The notes below the pieces were generated by a model. It searched no databases. It worked only from the letters and a program-made list of their open reading frames with translations, and was not told where the DNA came from. From NCBI GenBank assembly GCA_963817435.1, contig CAWFNY010000002.1, positions 248,001 to 312,000 on the forward strand: a stretch of DNA of 64,000 nucleotides, read 5' to 3'. The stretch is from JADJOM01 sp963817435 (GTDB lineage Bacteria; Gemmatimonadota; Gemmatimonadetes; Gemmatimonadales; GWC2-71-9). Made by a program: the position numbers and the translations under genes. This document shows positions 43,875 to 53,000 of the stretch, one piece after another (the first letter of the stretch is position 1; every line of letters starts with the position of its first letter).

Positions 43875-44410
43875 TCGCGCCTCACAATCCAGGCGGTCGC
43901 GTACCCGCCGGCAAAGAGGGCGAGCATGAACACCCAGCTTCCCACGCCGAGCAGCGCTCCGCCACTCAGCGCGAGTCCGCTGGTGCAGCCGCGTGCCAGA
44001 GCAGCGCCGAATCCCATGACCCCCCCGCCAGCGAGGGCGCACGCCATGCGGCCCGAATCTCCGATGCGTGGGCCGCGGGTGATCCCGATGCGGATCCGTC
44101 CCGCCAGCCGGGCGGAGAGCCAGGCCCCGAGCAGGAGTCCAAGGACCTCGAAGACAATCCAGTAGCGGGCGGCGAATGGCGTGGCGATCCGGTCGTCGGC
44201 GTAGAAGGGATTGGCCGCCACGCGCGCGGGGAAGAGCAGCCGCATCGCGTCGCCGGTGAGGGTGCGGACCGCCCCGACGACGCCGAGTCCGCGTCCGGCG
44301 AGCAGAAAGGTGCAGAGCAGCACCACGCCGAGGGCCACGCCCGCGACGTACGGGTTGGCATAGCGCTCGGCGCGATCCGCCGCGGTGTCAGTGCCTGAAG
44401 TGGTCGGCAT
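43865..44410 (-). CDS. YeeE/YedE-type sulfur transport protein (first half-unit)
   Basis: 181 residues from the ATG at 44410. It starts with a soluble stretch, then four or five hydrophobic helices (VAGVALGVVLLCTFLLAGRG onward). The conserved motif GAALARGCTSGLALSGGALLG carries the channel cysteine. It is the first of two half-size YeeE/YedE proteins and overlaps the second by 10 bases. It probably conducts thiosulfate or another reduced sulfur species through the inner membrane. The surrounding rhodanese fits a route from uptake to persulfide transfer. Confidence 0.88.
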   Translation of the reverse strand: MPTTSGTDTAADRAERYANPYVAGVALGVVLLCTFLLAGRGLGVVGAVRTLTGDAMRLLFPARVAANPFYADDRIATPFAARYWIVFEVLGLLLGAWLSARLAGRIRIGITRGPRIGDSGRMACALAGGGVMGFGAALARGCTSGLALSGGALLGVGSWVFMLALFAGGYATAWIVRREWI

Positions 44411-44540
44411 GGTCGGCGCTCCCCTCGGGGTGTGCGTACTCGTCGTGAACCGCATCGTGGCGACAGCCGGTGACGACGCGGCCCTCCGCGATGGCGGTGC
44501 GGACCTCGGTCCCCGCCTCCTGCCTCGCCTGGGCGATCAT
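44388..44540 (-). CDS. Putative 50-residue His-rich small protein coupled to the rhodanese gene
   Basis: The ATG at 44540 overlaps the rhodanese stop (ATGA), and the stop lies 22 bases inside the next YeeE gene, a spacing typical of coupled genes. The peptide contains one cysteine (TGCRHDAVHDEY) and a His-rich end (HPEGSADHADHFRH) that could bind metal. There is no signal peptide or helix. Overlap spacing is the only strong argument, so it could still be an untranslated linker. Confidence 0.35.
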   Translation of the reverse strand: MIAQARQEAGTEVRTAIAEGRVVTGCRHDAVHDEYAHPEGSADHADHFRH

Positions 44541-45460
44541 TTCGAGTGCAGGCTCCGGTTGGCTCCCTCGACCGGCAGATCGCTGCGCCCGCTCCACTCC
44601 TGAAACGAGCCGTCGTAGAGGCGGGCGTCGTAACCAAGCAGGCGGGCCACGAACCAGACCAGGCTCCCCTGCTGCCCGATGTGGCAGTAGCTGACCACCG
44701 TCCTGGTCCGCGTCGCACCTGCGGCAGTGAACTTCGCCTCCAGGGTGGCCCGATCGAGCAGCCGGTTCTGGTCATCGACCAGGCTGCTGTATGGCAGATT
44801 CTTCGCCCCGGGGATATGACCACCTCTCGGCATCTCGTTGTCCAGGGTGTCGAGGTAGAAGCCGGGGTCCCGGGCGTCGATCAGCGCGATCTCCGGACTG
44901 TTCAGCCGCGCCTTGAGCCAGTCGCTCGTCACAATCACATCCGATCGCATCTTGCTGGTGAAATGCGTCGGGACGATCACCGGCACGTCGGTCGTCACGG
45001 GATTTCCCTCTGCCACCCACGCGGGGAGTCCGCCGTCGAGCAGGGAGACGTGTCCGCGGAGGCCGGCGGCTTCGAGCGTCAGGACCGTGCGCGCCGCGGG
45101 TGTGACCCACTCGCTGGCGAAGTAGACCACCACCCGGGAGTCGTTCGTGAGGCCCTTTGCAGAGAACACGGAGTCGAGTTTCGCCGCGGCTGGGATCTCG
45201 AGCATCAGCGGCATCGGCGTCGCATTCATGTCGTGCGGCGTCGAAAGGTCGCGAAAGTCGAGCCGCTGGGCACCGGGAATGTGCCGGGCCGCATACTCCT
45301 CGGCCCGCCCGATCTCGAAGATCACCAGGCCCCGGTCGCGAAGGTGCGCGGCCAGCCAGCTGCTGGAGACCAGGAGCGGTTCGTCCGCCGGCGGCGCGGC
45401 GGCGGCATATGAGGGTCCCGCGGCGAGCATCAGGAATGGAGCGAGAACCAGTGCCAGCAT
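44537..45460 (-). CDS. Exported tandem-rhodanese sulfurtransferase
   Basis: 307 residues from the ATG at 45460, with a signal peptide ending near SYAAA. There are two rhodanese domains. The first (about 28-150: VIFEIGRAEEYAARHIPGAQ) lacks the active-site cysteine, having VYFASEWVTPAA instead, as is usual. The second (about 165-300: LIDARDPGFYLD, GGHIPGAKNLPY) keeps the cysteine in VVSYCHIGQQGS. It transfers sulfane sulfur, for example from thiosulfate to cyanide or another thiol, in the periplasm. It leads the operon with two YeeE/YedE genes. Confidence 0.92.
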   Translation of the reverse strand: MLALVLAPFLMLAAGPSYAAAAPPADEPLLVSSSWLAAHLRDRGLVIFEIGRAEEYAARHIPGAQRLDFRDLSTPHDMNATPMPLMLEIPAAAKLDSVFSAKGLTNDSRVVVYFASEWVTPAARTVLTLEAAGLRGHVSLLDGGLPAWVAEGNPVTTDVPVIVPTHFTSKMRSDVIVTSDWLKARLNSPEIALIDARDPGFYLDTLDNEMPRGGHIPGAKNLPYSSLVDDQNRLLDRATLEAKFTAAGATRTRTVVSYCHIGQQGSLVWFVARLLGYDARLYDGSFQEWSGRSDLPVEGANRSLHSK

Positions 45461-45582
45461 GTTGCCTCCCGGATGTGAAGTCGCTGTTGCCGGACTCACG
45501 ATGGGATGAGTGACGCACCCCGGCAATCGGTTTGCAGCGAGCGGCCAGCGGATGCAGCGAACCGCGGATCGGGCGCGGCAAC

Positions 45583-46268
45583 TCAGAGCGCCTGCCCCAG
45601 CCGGGCCTCCAGATTCTCCCGGCGGGCACGGCTCAGTTTGAGGCGGGTGCCATCCTGGAGCAGGAGGAGGTGCTCGCCCTTGAAGAAGGGCTGCAGCTCC
45701 CTGATGCGGTCGAGGTTCACGATGGCCGAGCGATGGACCCGGAAGAAGCGGGCGGGGTCGAGGTCCTCCACCCGCACGAAGGCGACGCGCCCTTCGTGCT
45801 TGACGACGAGCCGGGACAGTGGGGTCGCCGCGGCCGCAGGCTCGGCGTGCCCCTCGAGCAGCCCGACCAGGCGACGGCTCAGCTCTCCCAGCTCGGCGTT
45901 CCGGAGACTTCGCTTGGCCCGGGTCACCGCCTCGGCGAAGCGGTCGTCGTCGAAGGGCTTGAGCAGGTAATCGATCGCGTGCACCTCGAAGGCGCGGAGG
46001 GCGTGCCGATCGTAGGCCGTCACGAAGATCACCGCGGGGATCCGGTCACGGGCAGGCTGCGCAGCACCTCGAACCCGTCCAGCTCCGGCATCTGCACGTC
46101 GAGAATCAGCAGGTCCGGCTGCAGGGAGTGGATCGCCTCAGAGGCGGCGCGGCCGTCGGCAGCCTCCCCGACGACGACGATCTCGGGATCGCGGGCGAGC
46201 AGCTGCACCACGCCGGCTCGCGCGAGCGGTTCGTCATCCGCCACGAGGACCCGGACGCGCGCGCTCAT
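45583..46268 (-). pseudogene. LytTR-family response regulator disrupted by a frameshift
   Basis: The first frame (46268 to 46029) gives receiver residues 1-79: VLVADDEPLARAGVVQLL with the acidic pair and LLILDVQMPELDGFEVLRSLP with the phosphorylatable Asp. It then reads VTGSPR and stops. The second frame (46032 to 45583) resumes with AVIFVTAYDRHALRAFEVHAIDYLLKPFDD and a complete LytTR DNA-binding domain (VRVEDLDPARFFRVHRSAIVNLDRIREL). Adding one C to the CCC run at 46050-46052 (minus strand) restores LRSLPRDRIPAVIFVTAYD and a normal 228-residue protein. The start overlaps the stop of the LytS-like kinase. Either the gene is broken or there is one missing base in the assembly. Confidence 0.85.
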
Positions 46269-47236
46269 GCGGTCGCCGGCACCGGCGCGGCGGGATGGGT
46301 ACGAAATGGCAGCGTGATCCGCGCGATTGCGCCGCCGCCATCCGCCTCCCGAAGCTCGAGCGACTGTTCACCGCCGTAGAGCCGAGTGAGGCGTTCGCGG
46401 ATGTTGCGCAGCCCGACGCCGGTGCTCGGCACCGGCGTGCGGGTATCCCGAAGTCCGGGCCCGTCGTCACGGACGGTGAGCAGCAGCCGGTCCTGCAAGC
46501 GCACCCGTTCGATCGCGAGATAGCGTTCGAGGAACCCCAGTTCCTCATCGAGCGGCACCTCGACCGCAGGGTGCTCCTGCAGCACGTAACGCATCAGCTC
46601 GCTGAGTCCGGCGAGCGCCCGGACCGCTTCCTCGTTGCGATGCGCACGGACCAGCATCGCCACGCTGTTCATCGCGTTGAAGAAGAAATGCGGGTTGAGC
46701 TGATTGCGGAGGGCATCGAGCTGGGTCTGGGCGAGCTGCACTGCCAGGGTGGCGGCGGCCCGTTCCCGCTCCCGGAAGCGGCGGTAATATCCCGCGGCAT
46801 AGAGCAACCCGAGGATCGAGCCGTAGGCGGGCAGATCGAAGGTGAGCGACCGGAGCGCTCCGCTGAGCAGACCGGTCGCGAGCGCGGCGAGCGAGGGAAA
46901 GTGGATGATACCGAAGGCGAGGGTGACCAGGTTCTGCAGCATCGAGTGGAGCATGGTGACCGCGATGGCGACGAGCAGGTGCAGCAGCACCTTCGCCGCG
47001 GGCCAGGAGCCCTCGAGAGGCACGCGATCAACGAACCAGACGATGATGGGGGTGAGCAGGATCCAGATGTACCAGTAGGGCATCCCCATCTTCAGCGCGT
47101 GGGAGATCGTGAGATCCCCGCCATGCTGGATCATGGAGAGATGGTGTTCCCCCGGCGCGATCGCGCCGAGCACGGTGGCGACACCAAGTGCCACGAGCAG
47201 CGGGATTCGGCCGCCTGTCAGCGGGGTGCCTTGCAT
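46265..47236 (-). CDS. LytS/YehU-type sensor kinase lacking the N-box (internal deletion)
   Basis: 323 residues. There are about four to five membrane helices (10-150) and then a His_kinase domain with His183 in LRNQLNPHFFFNAMNSV. In this family YLAIERVRLQDRL is normally followed by about 45-50 residues including the N-box (LQPLVENAIxHG) before the G1 box. Here residues 240-262 run directly from AIERVRLQDR into LLLTVRDDGPGL. The G1 (DDGPG) and G2 (STGVGLRNIRERL) boxes are present. Without the N-box Asn it should not bind Mg-ATP properly. The partner regulator downstream is frameshifted, so the whole system appears inactive. Confidence 0.85.
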   Translation of the reverse strand: MQGTPLTGGRIPLLVALGVATVLGAIAPGEHHLSMIQHGGDLTISHALKMGMPYWYIWILLTPIIVWFVDRVPLEGSWPAAKVLLHLLVAIAVTMLHSMLQNLVTLAFGIIHFPSLAALATGLLSGALRSLTFDLPAYGSILGLLYAAGYYRRFRERERAAATLAVQLAQTQLDALRNQLNPHFFFNAMNSVAMLVRAHRNEEAVRALAGLSELMRYVLQEHPAVEVPLDEELGFLERYLAIERVRLQDRLLLTVRDDGPGLRDTRTPVPSTGVGLRNIRERLTRLYGGEQSLELREADGGGAIARITLPFRTHPAAPVPATA

Positions 47237-47347
47237 GGGGTGAACCTACGTTCCGGTCCGGGCGGTGAGAAGGCTGGTGCAGCGAAACCCGTCCCCAGTG
47301 CAGCGGGAAGGCGCGTGCCTGCAGCGGGCCGTCGGGGTGCCGAGCGC

Positions 47348-47932
47348 TCAGGGCCTGTCGGGCGGCGGGTCGAAAAGGGAAGGCTGATCGCTGGGCTGGG
47401 CGCCTTCGATCTCCAGCAGACGAAGCTTGGTCACCCTGCCGCCGCTCGCCGAGAAGCCGCCGATCCGGCCTCCGGCGGCGAGCACGCGATGGCAAGGCAC
47501 CACGAGGACGAAGGGATTGTGGCCGAGCGCCTGCCCGACCGCGCGGGACGCGCCGGGTTCGCCGAGCCGGGCGGCGATGGCGCCGTAGGTGAGCGTCCGA
47601 CCCGGGGGAATCGTGCGGGCGATTTCGTAGACTCGGCGGTGAAATGGAGGGATGCCCTCCATGTCGAGCGGTGCGGCAGAGAGATCCCGCCGCTGGCCGC
47701 GGAGGAGGGCCACGACTCCATCAATGGCGAGCTGCACGTCGGACGGGGCCTCCGCGGAAATCGTCACGGGGAAGCGATGCAGCAGCCGGGCACGGGTCTC
47801 GCGCTCGTTGGCCTCCGGGAGCTGCAGGGCCACGATGCCGCGGGCGCTCCATGCAATGCCCACGCGACCGAGCGCAGTGTCGAACATGGTGTAGCCGATG
47901 GGGCCGCGGTCCGCGTCAGCGTCGCTGTTCAT
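47348..47932 (-). CDS. ogt: Methylated-DNA--protein-cysteine methyltransferase
   Basis: 194 residues from the ATG at 47932. It removes O6-alkyl groups from guanine by transfer to its own cysteine. The active site is VVPCHRVLAAGG, with the preceding helix-turn-helix and arginine finger in LTYGAIAARLGEPGASRAVGQALGHNP. The N-terminal 85 residues match the variable Ogt domain. It starts 7 bases after the stop of the flavin oxidase, so the two are co-transcribed; the enzyme could protect against by-products, but this is speculation. Confidence 0.94.
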   Translation of the reverse strand: MNSDADADRGPIGYTMFDTALGRVGIAWSARGIVALQLPEANERETRARLLHRFPVTISAEAPSDVQLAIDGVVALLRGQRRDLSAAPLDMEGIPPFHRRVYEIARTIPPGRTLTYGAIAARLGEPGASRAVGQALGHNPFVLVVPCHRVLAAGGRIGGFSASGGRVTKLRLLEIEGAQPSDQPSLFDPPPDRP

Positions 47933-47939
47933 CTTGGAG

Positions 47940-49850
47940 TCAATCCGGCTGCAGTTCGCCGACGGCCCGCTCGGCCTGGTCGATGGCGCAGTTGGTATAG
48001 GCAAAGGCGCCGGCGTCCGAGTTGGCGATGGTGATCCGTCCGAAGCGCTGGCGGCCGATCACGCAGGGCTCGCGATACTCGGGGATGATGGGATCCCAGA
48101 GCGAATTGTACTCGTAGGCGTACCCGTGGGCCCAGCGGTTCACGGTGATGCCCGCGATGTCGCCTGCGGCGTCGAAACCACCCGGACCGAGGAGCCGCTG
48201 GAGTTGACTCCTGATCTCGCGCTCGAACACTTCGAAGGGAGTCGTCAGCAGCTCTTTCCGTCCTTCCCGCTGCTGGTCGCGCGCGGGGAGGCCGGGCTTG
48301 CAGGGCATGCGATTCATCCGGATCACCGTCGGCCGGCCGGGCTCCGCGGCGCTGTGATAGGCGCCGAGACTGACCGGGTAGTCGAGGAAGATGTGAGAGA
48401 AGTAGCCGCCGGGACAGTAGACGTCGGAGATGCCGAGCCTTGTCCACGGTGCCCAGTTGCGGACCGCGACGCTGGTGTAGACCAGCGGCACCTTGGCGCC
48501 GTAGGCGAGGGCCTCGCGCTGGGTCGCCGGCATGTCGGGGCAGAGGTAGGGGATCATCATGTTCCAGCAGGCGAGGACGCAGTGCCTCGCCCGCACCGTG
48601 CGGGCTGCCCCGCCCCGCATGTAGGTCACGCGGACTTCGCGCGCGGTGTCGGGGTTGCCGGCGTGACCGACAGCGACCACGGTCGCATTGAGGCGGATGC
48701 GGGTGGTGTGAGTCGGGTCGTCGAGTTCGGCGTACTCGAGCCGGGCGGTCACCACGTCGTCCATCGTGCTGCCGGGTAGGGCGGCCGGGATGAGCCGCCT
48801 GACGAGCAGCCGTGCAACAGAGGCGTTGCCGTCGGGGAAGTGAAAGATGTAGGGCTCCTCTTCGCGCATCTCGAGGCGCGGGGTGCGGCCCAGTCCGGGG
48901 GCGGGTGCGTCGTCGAGGCCGAGACCGGCGAAGCCGGGGTACTCGAGCCCCCAGGCGTCGAGGGCGGGGATCGCCTCGATACCGACGCCGTAGAGATCGT
49001 GGGAACGCACTTGCAGGAGACGCAGCGCCTCCTCGCCGAGGCCCATGATCTTCTCGAGGAAGTCGCGGTAACTCGTCCTCGCGAGCCGCGCCTTGATCTC
49101 GGGGCCGGGAACGCCGGGGAAGTACTGCCGGTTCCCGTGGTAGAGGAGCGTGAGATCCTGGTGCCCGCGTGCGGAGAGCGGCAGGCGGGCGATCTCGTCC
49201 CTCGTCAGGTCGCGGATGCTTCCAGGGCAGAGGCGATCGGTGCCGAAGCTTTCGCGGTCGCAGAAGATCGCGGGCCGGAGCTTCAGGCGCTGGTCGCGCT
49301 TGCGATCAAAGGCGGTGTAGAACGCCCGGGTGTCGATGCCGATGTCCCTGAGCAGTCCCCTCGCCACATCGCTGTACTGGGCGGGGCTCTCGATGGACTC
49401 GGTTCCACCATAGGTGACGAGCGTCTGGCCGTCGACGGTGAACTCGTTGCGCTTGGCGTGGCCGCCGACGTCGTCGTGGTTCTCGAGGATGAGGATCCGC
49501 GCGTCGTCGCCACGTGCCTGACGGAAGAAGTGGGCGGCGGCGAGGCCGCTGATCCCGGCGCCAACCACGACCAGATCGTAGTTCTCGCCGGTGTCGTGGG
49601 GCTTGAGCGCGCCGAGGGTCCCGTCGCGGAGTTGGTGGGCCATCTCGAACGAACCGGGGTGGCTGCCCCGCATACCGTCGAGGGCGGGCGGGTAGTATGC
49701 CGGTCCCTGCTGGGCGCCGGGGGGTTCGGGGAGGTCTGGGGCGCAGCCGCTCGCCAGCATGCCGGCCCCGATGACGAGCGCGATGCCGTCGAGAAAGTCG
49801 CGGCGGGTGATGGGCTGGCCCATGCCGAGGGGGTCGTGGAGGTCTGGCAT
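47940..49850 (-). CDS. Tat-exported FAD-dependent amine oxidase, spermidine-dehydrogenase-like
   Basis: 636 residues from the ATG at 49850. A Tat signal with the twin arginine in ITRRDFLDGIALVIGAGMLASGC ends in a possible lipobox. The FAD-binding Rossmann motif is VVVGAGISGLAAAHFFRQA, followed by ILILENHDDVGGHAKRNEF. The start MPDLHDPLGMGQPITRRDFL and overall length resemble bacterial spermidine dehydrogenases, but polyamine specificity is not proved. It oxidises an amine in the periplasm or at the membrane. It is divergent from the giant regulator at 50011 and is followed by ogt. Confidence 0.8.
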   Translation of the reverse strand: MPDLHDPLGMGQPITRRDFLDGIALVIGAGMLASGCAPDLPEPPGAQQGPAYYPPALDGMRGSHPGSFEMAHQLRDGTLGALKPHDTGENYDLVVVGAGISGLAAAHFFRQARGDDARILILENHDDVGGHAKRNEFTVDGQTLVTYGGTESIESPAQYSDVARGLLRDIGIDTRAFYTAFDRKRDQRLKLRPAIFCDRESFGTDRLCPGSIRDLTRDEIARLPLSARGHQDLTLLYHGNRQYFPGVPGPEIKARLARTSYRDFLEKIMGLGEEALRLLQVRSHDLYGVGIEAIPALDAWGLEYPGFAGLGLDDAPAPGLGRTPRLEMREEEPYIFHFPDGNASVARLLVRRLIPAALPGSTMDDVVTARLEYAELDDPTHTTRIRLNATVVAVGHAGNPDTAREVRVTYMRGGAARTVRARHCVLACWNMMIPYLCPDMPATQREALAYGAKVPLVYTSVAVRNWAPWTRLGISDVYCPGGYFSHIFLDYPVSLGAYHSAAEPGRPTVIRMNRMPCKPGLPARDQQREGRKELLTTPFEVFEREIRSQLQRLLGPGGFDAAGDIAGITVNRWAHGYAYEYNSLWDPIIPEYREPCVIGRQRFGRITIANSDAGAFAYTNCAIDQAERAVGELQPD

Positions 49851-50010
49851 GGTCTCGCGCTGGGAACGGGGAACGCGTATGAAAAGGGGGGGAGAGAGAA
49901 TTGGGTAGGGGTGCCGCGACCGGGCAGGCAGTGCCCGCAGCCAGCAGAGTCCCCGCGCCTTGCCCGCCCACTTCCCGAACCGTACGTTCGTCGGGCTGTC
50001 GGGCGACCAG

Positions 50011-53000
50011 ATGCGGGCTCCGCACGACCACGCCCCCACAATTCTCGGCTACCCCGGCACCCCCGTGATACAAACGTCACGCCCCGGCAAGTCCGCCTCC
50101 CGTCACACCGTCGCACCGCAGGCCGAGACCGGACCGCGGCTGGTCACACTCGGGCTGGTCGCCCTGCTTGATGATGCCGGCGCCCCACTGCTCGGGCCCG
50201 GCAAGCCGCTGGCGTTGCTCACCTATCTCCGCTCCATCCCGGGCCAGTCCGCCACGCGGGAGCACCTGGTCGATCTGCTCTGGGCCGACAGTGACCCGTC
50301 GCTGGGCCGGCAGGCGCTGCGGCAGACACTCCTGCGGCTCCGCCAGGCGCTTGGCGAGCACACCTTTGCCACCAACCACGATGAAGTGACCCTGAGGCTG
50401 GCGCTCCGGCACGATCGCGACACCTTCCTCCGCCGCATCGCCGACGGCGACCTCAACGGCGCATTCGAGGCCTACACCGGTTCCTTCTTTCCTGGCTTCG
50501 CCAGTTCGGGAAGCCTGCAGTTCGAGCACTGGGTTGATGCCGAGCGTGCGCACCTGGCCGGACTGTACCTTCGCGCCGGAGAGACACTGGTCCGACGGCA
50601 ACTCGAGACCGAACCCCGGGACGCGCTCCGAATCGCTCGTGCACTGCACCGCGAGGCACCCGAATCGGAAGCGATCTGGCGGCTGGTCCTGCAGGCCGCG
50701 CTCTCGGCTCGAGAGCTGCTTCAGGCGCATAGCGAAACAGATGCCCTGGAGCGCTGGCTCCGAGTGACCGGCCGGCGCCCCGAGCCGGCCACCGCCGGAC
50801 TGATCCGGCTGGTGCGTGAGGAGGGCGCCGCGCTCGACGCCACGCGCCACGGCCTCGGACTGGTGACCGAACTGGTCGGCCGCGAACGGGAGTTTGCGCA
50901 GCTGCTCGCGGAGTGGAAGGAGGTGTCGCGGGGGAGCGCAAGGTTCCTGCACTTCGAGGCCCCAGCCGGCCATGGGAAGAGCCGGCTGCTCAACGACACC
51001 GCTATTCGGCTGCGGTCGATGGGGGTCACGGTGCTGAAGGTGGCCGCGCACCAGGGCGAGCAGGAGATGCGCTACAGCCTGGCGGCGGGCACGGTACGGG
51101 CGCTCGCCGAGCTCCCCGGCGTCACCGGCGTCTCTCCGGAACTGGCCGGTGCACTGCTCGGACTCCACCTGCCACTCACGGCACTCTTCCCCGGCGCATC
51201 ACCACCCTCGGCCGGGGCCGATCTGCTGCATCAGCGGAGTGCCGCACTCGCTGAACTGCTCTCGGCGGTGGCGGACGAGCGGCCGCTCGCGCTCTTCATC
51301 GACGATCTGCACTGGTCCGATGCGGAATCCCGCCATGTGCTGGCAGGTGCGGCCAACCGGCTCGGATCCTCACGGGTCCTGCTCGTGACCGCCGCCCGTC
51401 CCGGTGGCGCCGGTTCGCCCCTCGTCCCGGCTGCACCCGTCCGCCGTCTCGAACCGCTGTCAGCGAGTGAGTGTGAGGCGCTGGTGGCGGCGCTCGCGAC
51501 CGCCCCGCACGCCGAATGGACCCAGTCGCTCGGCTCGGCACTCTGGCGTGCCTCACGCGGCTCACCCCTGCTGGCGATCGAGGCGCTGCAACTGGCCCTC
51601 GAGCGTGGCGACCTCGCGATCAGGCAGGGCGCCTGGTGCTCCGACGACTTCACCTCCGCGGTCGATCGCCTCGGCCAGGGAGACGCCCTCTCGGCACGGC
51701 TGGCCTCGCTTGGCCCGGACGAGCATCGCGGGCTGGTCGCGCTGGCGATCGCCGCGAGCCCGGTGCAGCGGGAGGTGCTCGACGCTTCGGTGGAGGCCGC
51801 GGGACGGATCGGCCCTCTGCTCCCCGGCCTGGAGGCACGCGGCTATGTCGCGCGAACGGACACCGGCTGGATCACCGGCCACGATGAAATCGCCTCCGCC
51901 GTCCTCCGTGACGTTTCCGAGGAGGAACAACGCGGAATCGCGGCGTCGCTTGGCCGGGCCCTGCTCGCGCATGCACCAGACGACGAGTCCCGCCTGCAGC
52001 GCGCGGCCCGGTTTCTCTCGCTGGGCGGTGACGACGTCTCTCTCGCGGTCGCGTTCCGCCGCATCCTTCGACTCGTCCGCAGCCAGGGGGACTCCAGGTC
52101 GGCGGAGCTGATCGCGGCCGAACTCATACATGCACCGGCGGAGAGTGCCCGAGTTGCCCGGCTGGTGCGGACGCTGCCGTTCGGGCTCCGCTTCGGCATC
52201 CGCCCGGCACGCGTCGCGACGTTGCTCGGGGGTTTGGCCGTACTCGGTGTGGTGGCGCTGGGGCCTTGGCGACGGGCGGCTCCGCCGCCGGACGTGGAAC
52301 TCCTGATCCCTCACGGCAGCCGCCCCGGCGCGACCGTGCTGGCCATCACTCCGCTCCGACTGATGGACTGGGACCGGACTCGGCCCATCGAGCCGCGCTC
52401 CGGCCACGACCTCGCGGTCGCGACCGGGGAACGCCGGTACGATCGCCTCTCCGTGGCCCCCGACGGCAAGCGGGTAGCGTTCACCCGCCTCACCGGCGAT
52501 TCCGGGCTTACCGATATCTACCTGCAGGAGGGAGATGGCACGATTCGGCGTCTCACCGCCACGCGCGGCGACGATGTCGAGCCGAGCTGGTCGCCGGATG
52601 GCCGGTTCCTGGTGTTCTCCACGTCCCGGTGGACGCCGCGCGACAATCCGGATGCGGATCTTGCGATACTGGATGTCGCCACCGGACAGGTCCGCCAGCT
52701 CACACGCGGCCCGGACACCGATCGGGTGTCGGCCTGGTCCCCGGATGGAAGCCGGATCGCCTTCATCCGGGTGCTGGAACGTGGCGACCGGACCGAGCTC
52801 TGCTGGGTGACCTTTGCGGGTGAGGGACCTCATTGCCGCGGCGATACCAGTCCCAGCCTTGTGGGTCTGGTCGGCTGGTATGGGCCGTCGGAGATACTCG
52901 CCGTGCGCCAGGACAGTGCCCAGGGGAATTCCGCCATCGTCCGTGTGGAGGCTGACGGGAGTAAGGTCGTCGCCGTCGACCAGGGACCGACCAGCACCGC

